A stretch of DNA of 39,217 nt from Acidimicrobiales bacterium (GTDB lineage Bacteria; Actinomycetota; Acidimicrobiia; Acidimicrobiales; Iamiaceae), in contig JAOBWM010000019.1 of NCBI GenBank assembly GCA_025463365.1, positions 1-39,217 of the forward strand. The letters run 5' to 3'. The position numbers were made by a program, and so were the translations under genes. Shown here in pieces: positions 21,786-29,131 of this stretch. Position 1 is the stretch's first letter. The number at the start of each line of letters is the position of its first letter. The notes beneath the pieces were generated by a model. That model was not told the origin of the DNA and did no database searches. It was given only the letters and a program-made list of their open reading frames with translations.

Positions 21786-22136
21786 TCACGGCGGGCCGGT
21801 CTTGTCGGGCAGGGCGCGGCTCGCACCTCCGGAGGCGATCCAGGCGACGATGAGGCTGTCGGGATGGTCGACCAGGTGATCGCGCGCGAGGGCGTCCACG
21901 AGGTCGTGCTCGTCGGAGAGATGGGCGAGCGCGATGGCCACCACCTGCCGGTTCCGAACGGTGGTGGCGATCGACTGTGCTCTCGCCAGGGACGACGGTC
22001 GTCGCTCGATCACGGCTGCCATGGTCACGACCCGGGGATCGTCGCTGCCGTCGGCGTGCTCGACCAGCCAGGCCGAGGCATCGGCATCGCCGCCGATCGC
22101 CATCCGAATGGTCGTGGCAACACCGTCTTCAGTCAT
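21786..22136 (-). CDS. Small unknown helical protein
   Basis: Protein of 116 aa that I do not recognise. It is mostly helical and soluble (DASAWLVEHADGSDDPRVVT, SIATTVRNRQVVAIALAHLS, ARDHLVDHPDSLIVAWIASG), with no signal or membrane segment. The ATG at 22136 is chosen because the preceding 20 codons lie in the likely promoter region; its ribosome site is weak. Acid/His-rich spacing and the RNRQVVAIALAHL helix recall small helical-repeat proteins, but nothing firm. It is divergent from the MMPL transporter (148 bp) and follows the DMT promoter end by 67 bp. Confidence 0.6.
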   Translation of the reverse strand: MTEDGVATTIRMAIGGDADASAWLVEHADGSDDPRVVTMAAVIERRPSSLARAQSIATTVRNRQVVAIALAHLSDEHDLVDALARDHLVDHPDSLIVAWIASGGASRALPDKTGPP

Positions 22137-22159
22137 GCGAGCAGCGTGCACGGCGGCGC

Positions 22160-22195
22160 TGACACTTCGTTGACCCCTCATACCCGGAGGTGTCA
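22160..22195. promoter_or_regulatory. Long inverted repeat in the divergent region before the MMPL gene
   Basis: TGACACTTC (22160-22168) and GAGGTGTCA (22187-22195) are complementary at 8 of 9 positions across 18 bases. Inside lies TTGACC (22170-22175), a possible plus-strand -35, although no good -10 follows at 17 bases. It could be an operator for the MMPL gene; its regulator is unknown. Confidence 0.35.
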
Positions 22196-22284
22196 TCGCA
22201 GGGTCACGCGTTCGTCAGGGCCGGGGCGGATCGTTCGAACGGGCGAGCAGGACCGCTTGCCCGTGATCCAGGGAGCAGGCACAC

Positions 22285-24528
22285 ATGTTGAAGCGCATCA
22301 CCTCATGGTCCGTACAACATCGACGGGTCGTCGTTGCCGCGTGGCTCGTCCTCCTCGTCGGCATCAACGTGGCCGCCATGGCGTTCGGCGGCGAGAACCG
22401 CCAGGACTTCCTCGCCCCCGGCTCCGACTCGAAGGCCGCGGTCGACCTCCTCGACGAGCGGTTCCCCGCCCAGGCCGGTGACACGGTCACGATCGTGGTC
22501 CGCCATGACGCCGGTGTTGCGTCCGCCGAGGCGCTCGCTGTCGCCAAGCCCCTCGTCGCTCAGGTTCGGAAGCTCCCACATGTCGTCGGGGTGCTCGCCC
22601 CGTGGGATCGGGCAGGTGCAGCCCAGGTCTCGGCCGACGGCAAGACCGCGTACGCGACGGTGCAGCTCGATACCACCGCGGCGCGCTTCCCCACCGACGT
22701 CGCCAAGCAGATGATCGATCTCGCCTCGGACGCTCGGGCCGCCGGCACGCAGGTCGAGATGGCCGGTCAGGCCATCGACAGCGCACAGTCCACGAGCATC
22801 GGCGCCGAGGGTCCGGGGCTCGTGGTCGCGGCGATCGTCCTGCTCATCGTGTTCGGGTCGCTCGTCGCCATGGGCCTACCGCTCGCCACGGCCCTCTTCG
22901 GTGTCGGGGTCGGGCTCGCAACCGGACAGCTGCTCACGCTCATCCTCGACGTGCCCGATTGGGCGAGCTCCGTCGCCACGATGATCGGCCTCGGTGTCGG
23001 CATCGACTACGCGCTCCTGATCGTCACCCGCTATCGGACCGAGCTCGCGAACGGATCGTCCCCCCGGGTCGCCGTCGCCACCGCGATGGCGACAGCCGGA
23101 CGATCCGTCGTCTTCGCTGGAGCAACCGTCGTCATCTCCCTCCTCGGCATGCTCACGATGACCCAGCCGTACGTGCCGGGCGTCGCCTTCTCGGCGGTGG
23201 CCACCGTGCTCGCCGTGATGCTCGCCGCGCTCACCCTGCTCCCCGCGCTCCTCGGCTTCGCCGGTAGGAGCATCGACCGGCTGAGCCTGCCGTTCCGTCG
23301 ACCCACGAAGGCCACCGAACGGGGCTTCTGGTACCGGTGGAGCCGTGCCGTCCAGCGCCGGCCGATCGTCACCGGTCTCGCCGGGGCGATCGCGCTGACG
23401 GTGCTGATCCTGCCGGTGTTCAACATGCACCTCGGCTTCCCGGATGCCGGCAACGACCCCACGAGCCTCACCACTCGACGCGCCTACGACCTCATGACCG
23501 ACGGCTTCGGTGCCGGCTTCAACGGGACCTTCATCCTGGTGGCCGACCGTGGCGACCCCGCCGCGATCGCGGCGCTCGACCGACTCGAGCACACCCTGTC
23601 CACGACGCCGGGTGTCGCGGCGGTCTCCCCGCCCGTGGCGAGCCCGAGCGCCGACGCGGCGGTCATCGCACTCACGCCCGAAGCCAGCCCGCAGGACCGG
23701 ACCACCACGGAGCTCCTGTCGAGGTTGCGTCGTCACGTCGTGCCCGACGCGCTTGCCGACAGCGGCGTGCAGGTCCGCGTCGGTGGGATCACCGCGTCCT
23801 ACGTCGACCAGACCACCAGCATCTCGTCCCGGCTTCCGATCTTCATCGGCGCCGTGATCGCCCTCTCGTTCCTGCTCCTGCTGGCTGTGTTCCGGTCGGT
23901 CTTGGTGGCGCTCAAGGCCGCGATCTTGAACCTGTTGTCGATCGTCGCCGCCTACGGCGTGGTGGCCTATGCCGCCGAGGGTGGGTGGTTCGGCCACCTG
24001 TTCGGCATCACCACCCCCACGCCGATCCCCGCCTTCATCCCGATGATGATGTTCGCCATCCTCTTCGGCCTGTCGATGGACTACGAGGTGTTCCTCCTGT
24101 CCCGGGTCCGTGAGGAGTACGTCCGCACCCACGACAACGCCACCGCGGTGGCCGACGGGCTCGCGGCCACCGCCAAGGTGATCACGGCCGCCGCGCTGAT
24201 CATGACGGCCGTCTTCGGGGCGTTCATCCTCGATCCCCAGATCTTCCTGAAGATCATCGGGATCGGGATGGCGGCCGCCGTGATCATCGACGCCACGATC
24301 ATCCGCCTGGTCCTCGTCCCCTCCACCATGGAGCTCCTCGGCGACCGGAACTGGTGGATGCCCCGCTGGCTCGACCGGATCGTGCCGCACCTCGACATCG
24401 AAGGCGAGCACGCGGTCATCGACCTCGGCGACGAGGTCGGCGACGAGGTCGGTGACGGTGCTGGACCCGACGACGGTGCTGGACCCGAAGCCGAGACGGC
24501 GCCGCCCCGTGAGCCACTCACCGTCTGA
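22285..24528 (+). CDS. MMPL/RND-family transporter (first copy)
   Basis: Proton-driven MmpL-type transporter of 747 aa with two repeats of one helix, a large periplasmic loop and a five-helix bundle. Key proton-relay Asp-Tyr pairs are D241-Y242 (GVGIDYALLIV) and D599-Y600 (LSMDYEVFLLSR). The first helix is VVVAAWLVLLVGINVAAMAF. The DRNWWMPRWLDRIVPHLDIE end is typical of actinobacterial members that move lipids or hydrophobic compounds. The start ATG at 22285 has CAGGGAGC upstream. The C-terminal cytoplasmic tail carries short tandem repeats (24430-24489). A paralogue is at 29132-31639. The small membrane protein at 24577 follows by 48 bp and may be co-transcribed. Confidence 0.94.
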   Translation: MLKRITSWSVQHRRVVVAAWLVLLVGINVAAMAFGGENRQDFLAPGSDSKAAVDLLDERFPAQAGDTVTIVVRHDAGVASAEALAVAKPLVAQVRKLPHVVGVLAPWDRAGAAQVSADGKTAYATVQLDTTAARFPTDVAKQMIDLASDARAAGTQVEMAGQAIDSAQSTSIGAEGPGLVVAAIVLLIVFGSLVAMGLPLATALFGVGVGLATGQLLTLILDVPDWASSVATMIGLGVGIDYALLIVTRYRTELANGSSPRVAVATAMATAGRSVVFAGATVVISLLGMLTMTQPYVPGVAFSAVATVLAVMLAALTLLPALLGFAGRSIDRLSLPFRRPTKATERGFWYRWSRAVQRRPIVTGLAGAIALTVLILPVFNMHLGFPDAGNDPTSLTTRRAYDLMTDGFGAGFNGTFILVADRGDPAAIAALDRLEHTLSTTPGVAAVSPPVASPSADAAVIALTPEASPQDRTTTELLSRLRRHVVPDALADSGVQVRVGGITASYVDQTTSISSRLPIFIGAVIALSFLLLLAVFRSVLVALKAAILNLLSIVAAYGVVAYAAEGGWFGHLFGITTPTPIPAFIPMMMFAILFGLSMDYEVFLLSRVREEYVRTHDNATAVADGLAATAKVITAAALIMTAVFGAFILDPQIFLKIIGIGMAAAVIIDATIIRLVLVPSTMELLGDRNWWMPRWLDRIVPHLDIEGEHAVIDLGDEVGDEVGDGAGPDDGAGPEAETAPPREPLTV
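24430..24489 (+). repeat. Tandem repeats in the MMPL C-terminal tail
   Basis: A 12-bp unit, GACGAGGTCGGC/T, occurs twice (24430-24453), followed by an 18-bp unit, GACGGTGCTGGACCCGAC, twice with one mismatch (24454-24489). Both keep the frame and encode acidic DEVG and DGAGPD repeats. Likely a slippage-prone flexible tail. Confidence 0.8.
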
Positions 24529-24576
24529 CCCACCCTGCCCCCACCCCCCCGTTCGTCTGCGCCCCAGGAGGTCGCC

Positions 24577-25161
24577 ATGCCCACCCAGACCGATACCCAC
24601 CTCAGTTCACCCCCGGCGGTCAGTCGCTCCGGGACTGCGTTGCGCTGGCTCGCGACGTTCATCGGGTTCCCGCTCGGAGGGCTCGTCGCCGAGATGGTCG
24701 TGGGCCCCATCGACGGACCGGTCCCGGCGATCGTCGGCGGGGCCATCACCGGCGGGTGCCTCGGCGTCGTGCAGTGGTACGCCGTGCGGCGATCCGGCCC
24801 ACGCATGATCCACTGGGTCGGCGCGTCCGCCGTCGGCATGGCCGTCGGGCTCGCGACGGGCGCCGGGCTCGTCGGCTACGGCACCTCCACCGCTGATCTC
24901 GTCACCCAGGGCGCGGTGTGTGGCGCCGTCATGGGCATCGCACAATCCCTTCCGCTGGCGGGTCGGATCGGCCGACTCGCTGCCGGGTGGCCGGTCGTGC
25001 TGGCCGGCCTCTGGGCTCTGGGCTGGGCCACCAGTGCAGGGATCGGCGTGGACGTCGAGGCGCAGTACACGGTCTTCGGCGCCAGCGGCGCGCTGGTCGT
25101 CGCGGCCGGGACATCGGTGCTCCCGATGGCCCTCGCCCGTGCCAGCACGGTCAAGCCCTGA
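24577..25161 (+). CDS. Small multi-pass membrane protein, unknown
   Basis: Hydrophobic protein of 194 aa with about five or six membrane segments (LRWLATFIGFPLGGLVAEMV, AIVGGAITGGCLGVVQWYAV, VGMAVGLATGAGLVGYG, WPVVLAGLWALGWATSAGI, FGASGALVVAAGTSVLPMAL). The repeated GxxxG-rich helices, each followed by QW- or Q-type polar turns (VQWYA, IAQSLPL), suggest an internal duplication. The start ATG at 24577 has CCAGGAGG about 6 bases upstream. It lies 48 bp after the MMPL gene on the same strand, so it may be an accessory protein. No catalytic motif or known family is recognised with confidence. Confidence 0.78.
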   Translation: MPTQTDTHLSSPPAVSRSGTALRWLATFIGFPLGGLVAEMVVGPIDGPVPAIVGGAITGGCLGVVQWYAVRRSGPRMIHWVGASAVGMAVGLATGAGLVGYGTSTADLVTQGAVCGAVMGIAQSLPLAGRIGRLAAGWPVVLAGLWALGWATSAGIGVDVEAQYTVFGASGALVVAAGTSVLPMALARASTVKP

Positions 25162-25163
25162 CG

Positions 25164-25180
25164 GCCGCGGGTGCCGCGGC
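25164..25180. terminator. Terminator-like hairpin between convergent genes
   Basis: GCCGCGG-GTG-CCGCGGC: perfect 7-bp GC stem with a 3-base loop, starting 3 bases after the stop of the small membrane protein gene and facing the end of the MFS gene at 25229. It has no U-tract, as is common for actinobacterial terminators, so it could act on both strands. Confidence 0.5.
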
Positions 25181-25228
25181 ATGCTCGTCATCGCGCTTCC
25201 GGGCGAGCCGCAGGCGCCGCGTCCGACC

Positions 25229-26521
25229 TCAGGTGGCCAAGGCTGGGCCGGCAGCTCGGCGGTCTTGGGGCTCGGGAGCGTCGGCGCGGGCCGAGCGTCG
25301 ATAGCCGACCACAGCCACTGCGCAGAGCAGCGCGGAGAGTCCGCCCAGCGCGAACGGCACCCGCGGCGAGGAGACCTGGATGACCCAGCCCATGAGCACG
25401 GCGCCGATGGGCGTGCTCCCGAACCAGGCCATCTGATGGAGGGCCATGACACGCCCCTGCATGGACGGTTCCGTGGCCCGCTGCAGCACGACGGTGTTGA
25501 CCGACTGGAACGACGCCGAGGCGAACCCCAACAGGATGCTCATGGCCACGAACGGCCAGAACCCCGGGGTGATCGACAGGGCCAGGCACGCCGCCGCGAA
25601 CCCCACCAGCACGATGGCCAGCGTCCGGCGCGGATGCGGGTTCACGCCGGCGATGTAGATGCCGCCGATGATGGAACCGATGGCGCTGACGCTCATCGCC
25701 GTGCCCACGGATCCCGCGCCCCGGTGGAACCCGAAGCGGACCATCGAGGGGAACGTGGTCGGGAAGTTCAGGGCCACCGTCCCCACGACCACCATGACGA
25801 GCAGCGGGCGCCCCACATCGGGGTGGGTGCGCACATAGGCGAACCCTTCACGCAGTCTCCCCTTCGCCCGCCCGATGAGTGGCCGGTCCACGAGTTCGCT
25901 CGATCGCAGAGCAAGGAGTGCGCCGATGACCACGACGTAGGACGCGGCGTTGATCAAGAAGCACGTCTCCACTCCGACGGTGGCGATCAGTGCGCCGGCA
26001 AGGGCCGGGCCGACGAGGCGTGACACCGAGTTGATGGTGCTGTTGGCCGCGACGGCGCTCGGGAGCAGCTCGGGCCCCACGAGTTGGAACAGGATGGCCT
26101 GCATGGTGGGACGCTCCACGGCCAGGACGACGCCGAGCAGCATCGTGAGCGCGTAGATCCACCAGATGGTGAGATGGCCAGTCGCGACGACGACGCCGAA
26201 CGTCAATGCCAACAGGCCCGACGCGGTGGATGTCGCGAGGAGCAGGCGTCGATTGTCGAGCTTGTCGGCCAGCACGCCGGCAGGCGGGCCGAGCACCAGC
26301 ATCGGCAGGAACTGCAGTGCCATCGCGATGCCCAGCCGGTCACTGCGGTTGGTGATCTCGAGCACCAGCCAGATGACGGCCAGCGACTGCGACCACGACC
26401 CCACGCTCGAGATGGTCTGGCCGACGAAGTAGAGCCGGAAGTTGCGGTTGCCGAAGGCCTCGAAACGGTGTGTGGCACTCTTCGATCGGTCCATGGGCCG
26501 AGCTTGACCGGCCTCCCGCAT
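25229..26521 (-). CDS. MFS transporter (EntS/MFS_3-like exporter)
   Basis: Major facilitator of 430 aa with about twelve helices. The opening FGNRNFRLYFVGQTISSVGS, then WSQSLAVIWLVLEIT, is typical of the EntS/MFS_3 exporter group (siderophores, macrolides and other small molecules). The conserved loop 2-3 motif appears as GVLADKLDNRRLL. The start ATG at 26521 has AAAGGAGG 8 bases upstream; the in-frame ATG at 26494 (MDRSKSATHRF) has no ribosome site. The start is only 19 bp from the start of the divergent XRE-cupin regulator, so their control regions are shared and the MFS ribosome site overlaps the regulator's start region. Probably regulated by that protein. Confidence 0.9.
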   Translation of the reverse strand: MREAGQARPMDRSKSATHRFEAFGNRNFRLYFVGQTISSVGSWSQSLAVIWLVLEITNRSDRLGIAMALQFLPMLVLGPPAGVLADKLDNRRLLLATSTASGLLALTFGVVVATGHLTIWWIYALTMLLGVVLAVERPTMQAILFQLVGPELLPSAVAANSTINSVSRLVGPALAGALIATVGVETCFLINAASYVVVIGALLALRSSELVDRPLIGRAKGRLREGFAYVRTHPDVGRPLLVMVVVGTVALNFPTTFPSMVRFGFHRGAGSVGTAMSVSAIGSIIGGIYIAGVNPHPRRTLAIVLVGFAAACLALSITPGFWPFVAMSILLGFASASFQSVNTVVLQRATEPSMQGRVMALHQMAWFGSTPIGAVLMGWVIQVSSPRVPFALGGLSALLCAVAVVGYRRSARADAPEPQDRRAAGPALAT

Positions 26522-26535
26522 TCTGGCAACCTCCT

Positions 26536-26550
26536 TTGCCATGCAGGCAA
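26536..26550. promoter_or_regulatory. Inverted repeat over the XRE-cupin start codon
   Basis: TTGCC-ATGCA-GGCAA is a perfect palindrome with 5-bp arms; a third half-site, GGCAA, lies at 26525-26529. It covers the ATG of the regulator (26541) and overlaps the ribosome site of the divergent MFS gene. An upstream TTGACC (26504-26509) with CAACCT 17 bases later would give a leaderless transcript starting near 26540. Candidate operator for self-control. Confidence 0.42.
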
Positions 26551-27119
26551 CGCCGCCGGAGGAGACGATCGACGCCCGGGTCCGCCGTCGGCTGCGACAG
26601 CTACGGACCGACCAGGGGCTCACGCTGCAACAGGTCAGCGAGCGGGCTCACATCGACGTCTCGATGTTGAGCCGGCTCGAGTCCGGCAAGCGTCGTCTCG
26701 CGTTGGACCACATCGCCGGCCTCGCGTCAGCGCTCGGGGTGAGCGCCGACGACCTCCTCGGCGGCACGCCCCCACCCGACCCGCGCGTCCGCATCGAGCC
26801 GGCCAGGTTCAACGGCGTCACCGTGTGGCCGCTCACCAACCGTGGTCAGGCGGGTGGGCTCAACATCGTCAAGATGCGGATCAGCGCTCGACGACGCAAG
26901 CCACCCGAGGAACTGCGCGTCCACGAAGGCCACGACTGGATGTACGTGCTCGACGGACGCATGCGGCTCCTCCTCGGCGACCAGGACCTCGTCATCGAAC
27001 CGGGCGAAGCCGTGGAGTTCAGCACCTGGACGCCCCATTGGTTCGGGACGATCGACGGCGCCGTGGAACTGATCGCCGTCCTCGGACCACACGGCGAACG
27101 TACGCACCTCCATCCGTAG
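26541..27119 (+). CDS. XRE-cupin transcriptional regulator
   Basis: Regulator of 192 aa. An N-terminal XRE helix-turn-helix lies at about 13-67 (VRRRLRQLRTDQGLTLQQVS, IDVSMLSRLESGKRRLALDH), and a C-terminal cupin at about 110-185 (EELRVHEGHDWMYVLDGRMR, EPGEAVEFSTWTPHWFG). The cupin has candidate metal/ligand residues H in VHEGHDW and H in TPHW. Such XRE-cupins bind small ligands and control adjacent transport or catabolic genes. The ATG at 26541 has no ribosome site and its start codon lies inside a palindrome, so a leaderless mRNA is possible. It is divergent from the MFS exporter, the likely target. A 56-bp gap follows before the convergent two-component regulator. Confidence 0.9.
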   Translation: MQATPPEETIDARVRRRLRQLRTDQGLTLQQVSERAHIDVSMLSRLESGKRRLALDHIAGLASALGVSADDLLGGTPPPDPRVRIEPARFNGVTVWPLTNRGQAGGLNIVKMRISARRRKPPEELRVHEGHDWMYVLDGRMRLLLGDQDLVIEPGEAVEFSTWTPHWFGTIDGAVELIAVLGPHGERTHLHP

Positions 27120-27175
27120 CTCCGGTCTGGGCCGCCCGCTCGCGTGGCACCCGGACCGACAGGTCACGGTGACCG

Positions 27176-27832
27176 TCAACGCTCGATGCGGCCGGTTTCA
27201 TGGGCCCACATGGCGATCTCGACCCGGTTCCGGGCGCCGAGCTTGTTCATCAGGCTCGCGAGGTGGGTCTTGACGGTGCTCAGGCTGATGTAGAGCTCGT
27301 CAGCGATCTCGGCGTTGGTTCGGCCCCGGGCGACGGTCACCAGGACCTCCTCCTCGCGGGCGGTGAGCGGTTCGATGGGTTGGGCCCGGGGCGTCCCGGC
27401 ACCCGGGTTTGAGAAGGTGGCGAGGAGCCTGACGGTCACGCTGGGGGCGATGAGCGCATCGCCGCGGGCGGCAGCCTCCACCGCCTGGACGAGGAGCTCG
27501 GGACCGGCGTCCTTGAGCAGGAACCCGCGGGCACCGGCCTTGAGGGCGCCGTGGACGTACTCGTCGAGATCGAAGGTGGTGATCACGACCACCGCCAGCG
27601 GATCGTCGATGCCGGGACCGGCGAGCTGCCGGGTGGCCTCGATGCCGTCGAGCTCCGGCATGCGGATGTCGAACAGGCACACGTCGGGTCGGAGCCGGCG
27701 GGCGAGCTCCACCGCCTCGCGCCCGTCGGCCGCCTCGCCGACGACCTCGATGTCGCGTTGGGCGTTGAGGATCATCCTGAGCCCGGTCCGGATGATCTCC
27801 TGATCGTCGGCCAGGACGACTCGAATGGTCAT
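27176..27832 (-). CDS. NarL/LuxR-family response regulator
   Basis: Two-component response regulator of 218 aa. The receiver has acidic D9/D10, the phospho-acceptor D55 (LFDIRMPELDG), the switch Thr in VVVITTF and the Lys in FLLKD, all intact. The C-terminal LuxR helix-turn-helix is LTAREEEVLVTVARGRTNAE followed by IADELYISLSTVKTHLASLM. Start ATG at 27832, overlapping the kinase stop (ATGA), so the kinase-regulator pair is translationally coupled. The long frame upstream to 28018 is not coding. The likely target is the divergent MMPL transporter operon at 29132. Confidence 0.95.
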   Translation of the reverse strand: MTIRVVLADDQEIIRTGLRMILNAQRDIEVVGEAADGREAVELARRLRPDVCLFDIRMPELDGIEATRQLAGPGIDDPLAVVVITTFDLDEYVHGALKAGARGFLLKDAGPELLVQAVEAAARGDALIAPSVTVRLLATFSNPGAGTPRAQPIEPLTAREEEVLVTVARGRTNAEIADELYISLSTVKTHLASLMNKLGARNRVEIAMWAHETGRIER

Positions 27833-29007
27833 GATCCGCCACTGCCTCTGGGAAGGACGGCATGCACGGTCCATCCTCGGTTCCGGTTCGGTCCGGCCTC
27901 GAGGGTGCCGCCGAGCAGCTTCGCTCGCTCTGCCATGCCGATCAGCCCGAAGCCCGTCGACGAGCGCGGGCCTCCGGCGCCGGCGTCGCCGTCGTCGCCG
28001 ACGGTGAGCTGCACGCAATCTGTCTCACCACGGACCGAGACCCTGATGCGGGTGGCGTGGCGTGCGTGGCGGACCGCGTTGGTGATCGACTCCTGGGCGA
28101 GCCGGTACAGGGCGGCATCGACCGAGGGACGAAGCCCGTCGAGGTCGCCCGAGAGCTCCACGTCGACGTGTGGCCGGTCCCCACGGCTGTTCGTGAGCCG
28201 CTCGATGTCCGCGACGCCTCGCTGCGGGGCGAGGTCGGCCTCGGTGCCCTGGCGGAGGGCGCCGACCATGGCGCGCATCTCTGCCAGCGTTCGAGAGGCC
28301 TCCTCCTCGATGACGACGAGGGCGTCCAGGGCGGCGACAGGATCGGCCGAGGCGACGACGCGTCCGGCTTGCGCACGGATGGCGATGGCCGAGACGTGGT
28401 GGGCGACCGTGTCGTGGAGCTCGCGTGCCAGCTGCTCGCGCTCGAGCAGCTTGACCTGGTCCATGCCGCGGGCACGCGCCTTGTCCTGGTAGCGGACGGA
28501 CGCGCCGAGCGCCGCCGCGACCAGCTCGACCAGACCACCGACGACGATGTTGCTGGCCGGGATGGCGTCGGCCGACGCGTGGATCTGCTGGTCGAAGCCG
28601 CTGAGCAGCAATGGGATCGACATCACGGCCAGCCCGATCACGGCCTGACGACCGGAGCCCCATCGGAACAGCGCGTAGGGCAACAACAGCACGAAGATGT
28701 TCGTGCTCAGGCCTCGCCAGTCGACGCCGACGGCGAGCGACGCAGCGTCGACGATCGTGAGCATGCCGAAGGCGACCACGACGGCTGCGAGCGGGTGCGT
28801 CCGCCGCCAGAGCAGCGTGGGCAACAGCGCCAGGGCGACGACGACGGAGAAGCCACGCCAGACCAGGTCCTCGTTGAGCACGCCTTCGAGCACCGCCACC
28901 GGCACGAGGCCGAAGACGAGCACCCAGTCCCGCCACACGCGGCGCGGCGGGTCCGCTATCCGGGGTTCGGCCCAGAACGATCGAGCCGAGTCTCGGAGCA
29001 CGACCAC
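27829..29007 (-). CDS. NarL-partner sensor histidine kinase (HisKA_3 type)
   Basis: Sensor kinase of about 392 aa. The N-terminal membrane part has about four to six helices (DWVLVFGLVPVAVLEGVL, LAAVVVAFGMLTIVDAASLA, IFVLLLPYALF, AVIGLAVMSIPLLLSG) and little outside the membrane. It is followed by a HisKA_3 dimerisation domain with the H-box (LARELHDTVAHHVSAIAIRA) and an HATPase domain (RLAQESITNAVRHA, STGFGLIGMAERAKLLGGTL). The start is uncertain: GTG at 29007, 29001 or 29058 are all in frame and none has a clear ribosome site; a TACTGT -10 box just upstream would allow a leaderless start. It is coupled to the response regulator and divergent from the MMPL transporter, as in the cell-envelope stress systems of many actinobacteria. 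Confidence 0.88.
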   Translation of the reverse strand: MVVLRDSARSFWAEPRIADPPRRVWRDWVLVFGLVPVAVLEGVLNEDLVWRGFSVVVALALLPTLLWRRTHPLAAVVVAFGMLTIVDAASLAVGVDWRGLSTNIFVLLLPYALFRWGSGRQAVIGLAVMSIPLLLSGFDQQIHASADAIPASNIVVGGLVELVAAALGASVRYQDKARARGMDQVKLLEREQLARELHDTVAHHVSAIAIRAQAGRVVASADPVAALDALVVIEEEASRTLAEMRAMVGALRQGTEADLAPQRGVADIERLTNSRGDRPHVDVELSGDLDGLRPSVDAALYRLAQESITNAVRHARHATRIRVSVRGETDCVQLTVGDDGDAGAGGPRSSTGFGLIGMAERAKLLGGTLEAGPNRNRGWTVHAVLPRGSGGS

Positions 29008-29131
29008 ACAGTAAGGAGTCGGAGCCGGCCGCGGATCGGCCGAAAGGACGAGTCGCACACCATTCCAACGGTCGGTCGCGAACGGCCGGAGTCCCGATGT
29101 GCCCGCCGGCCCATGCCGGGACGATGGCTCC

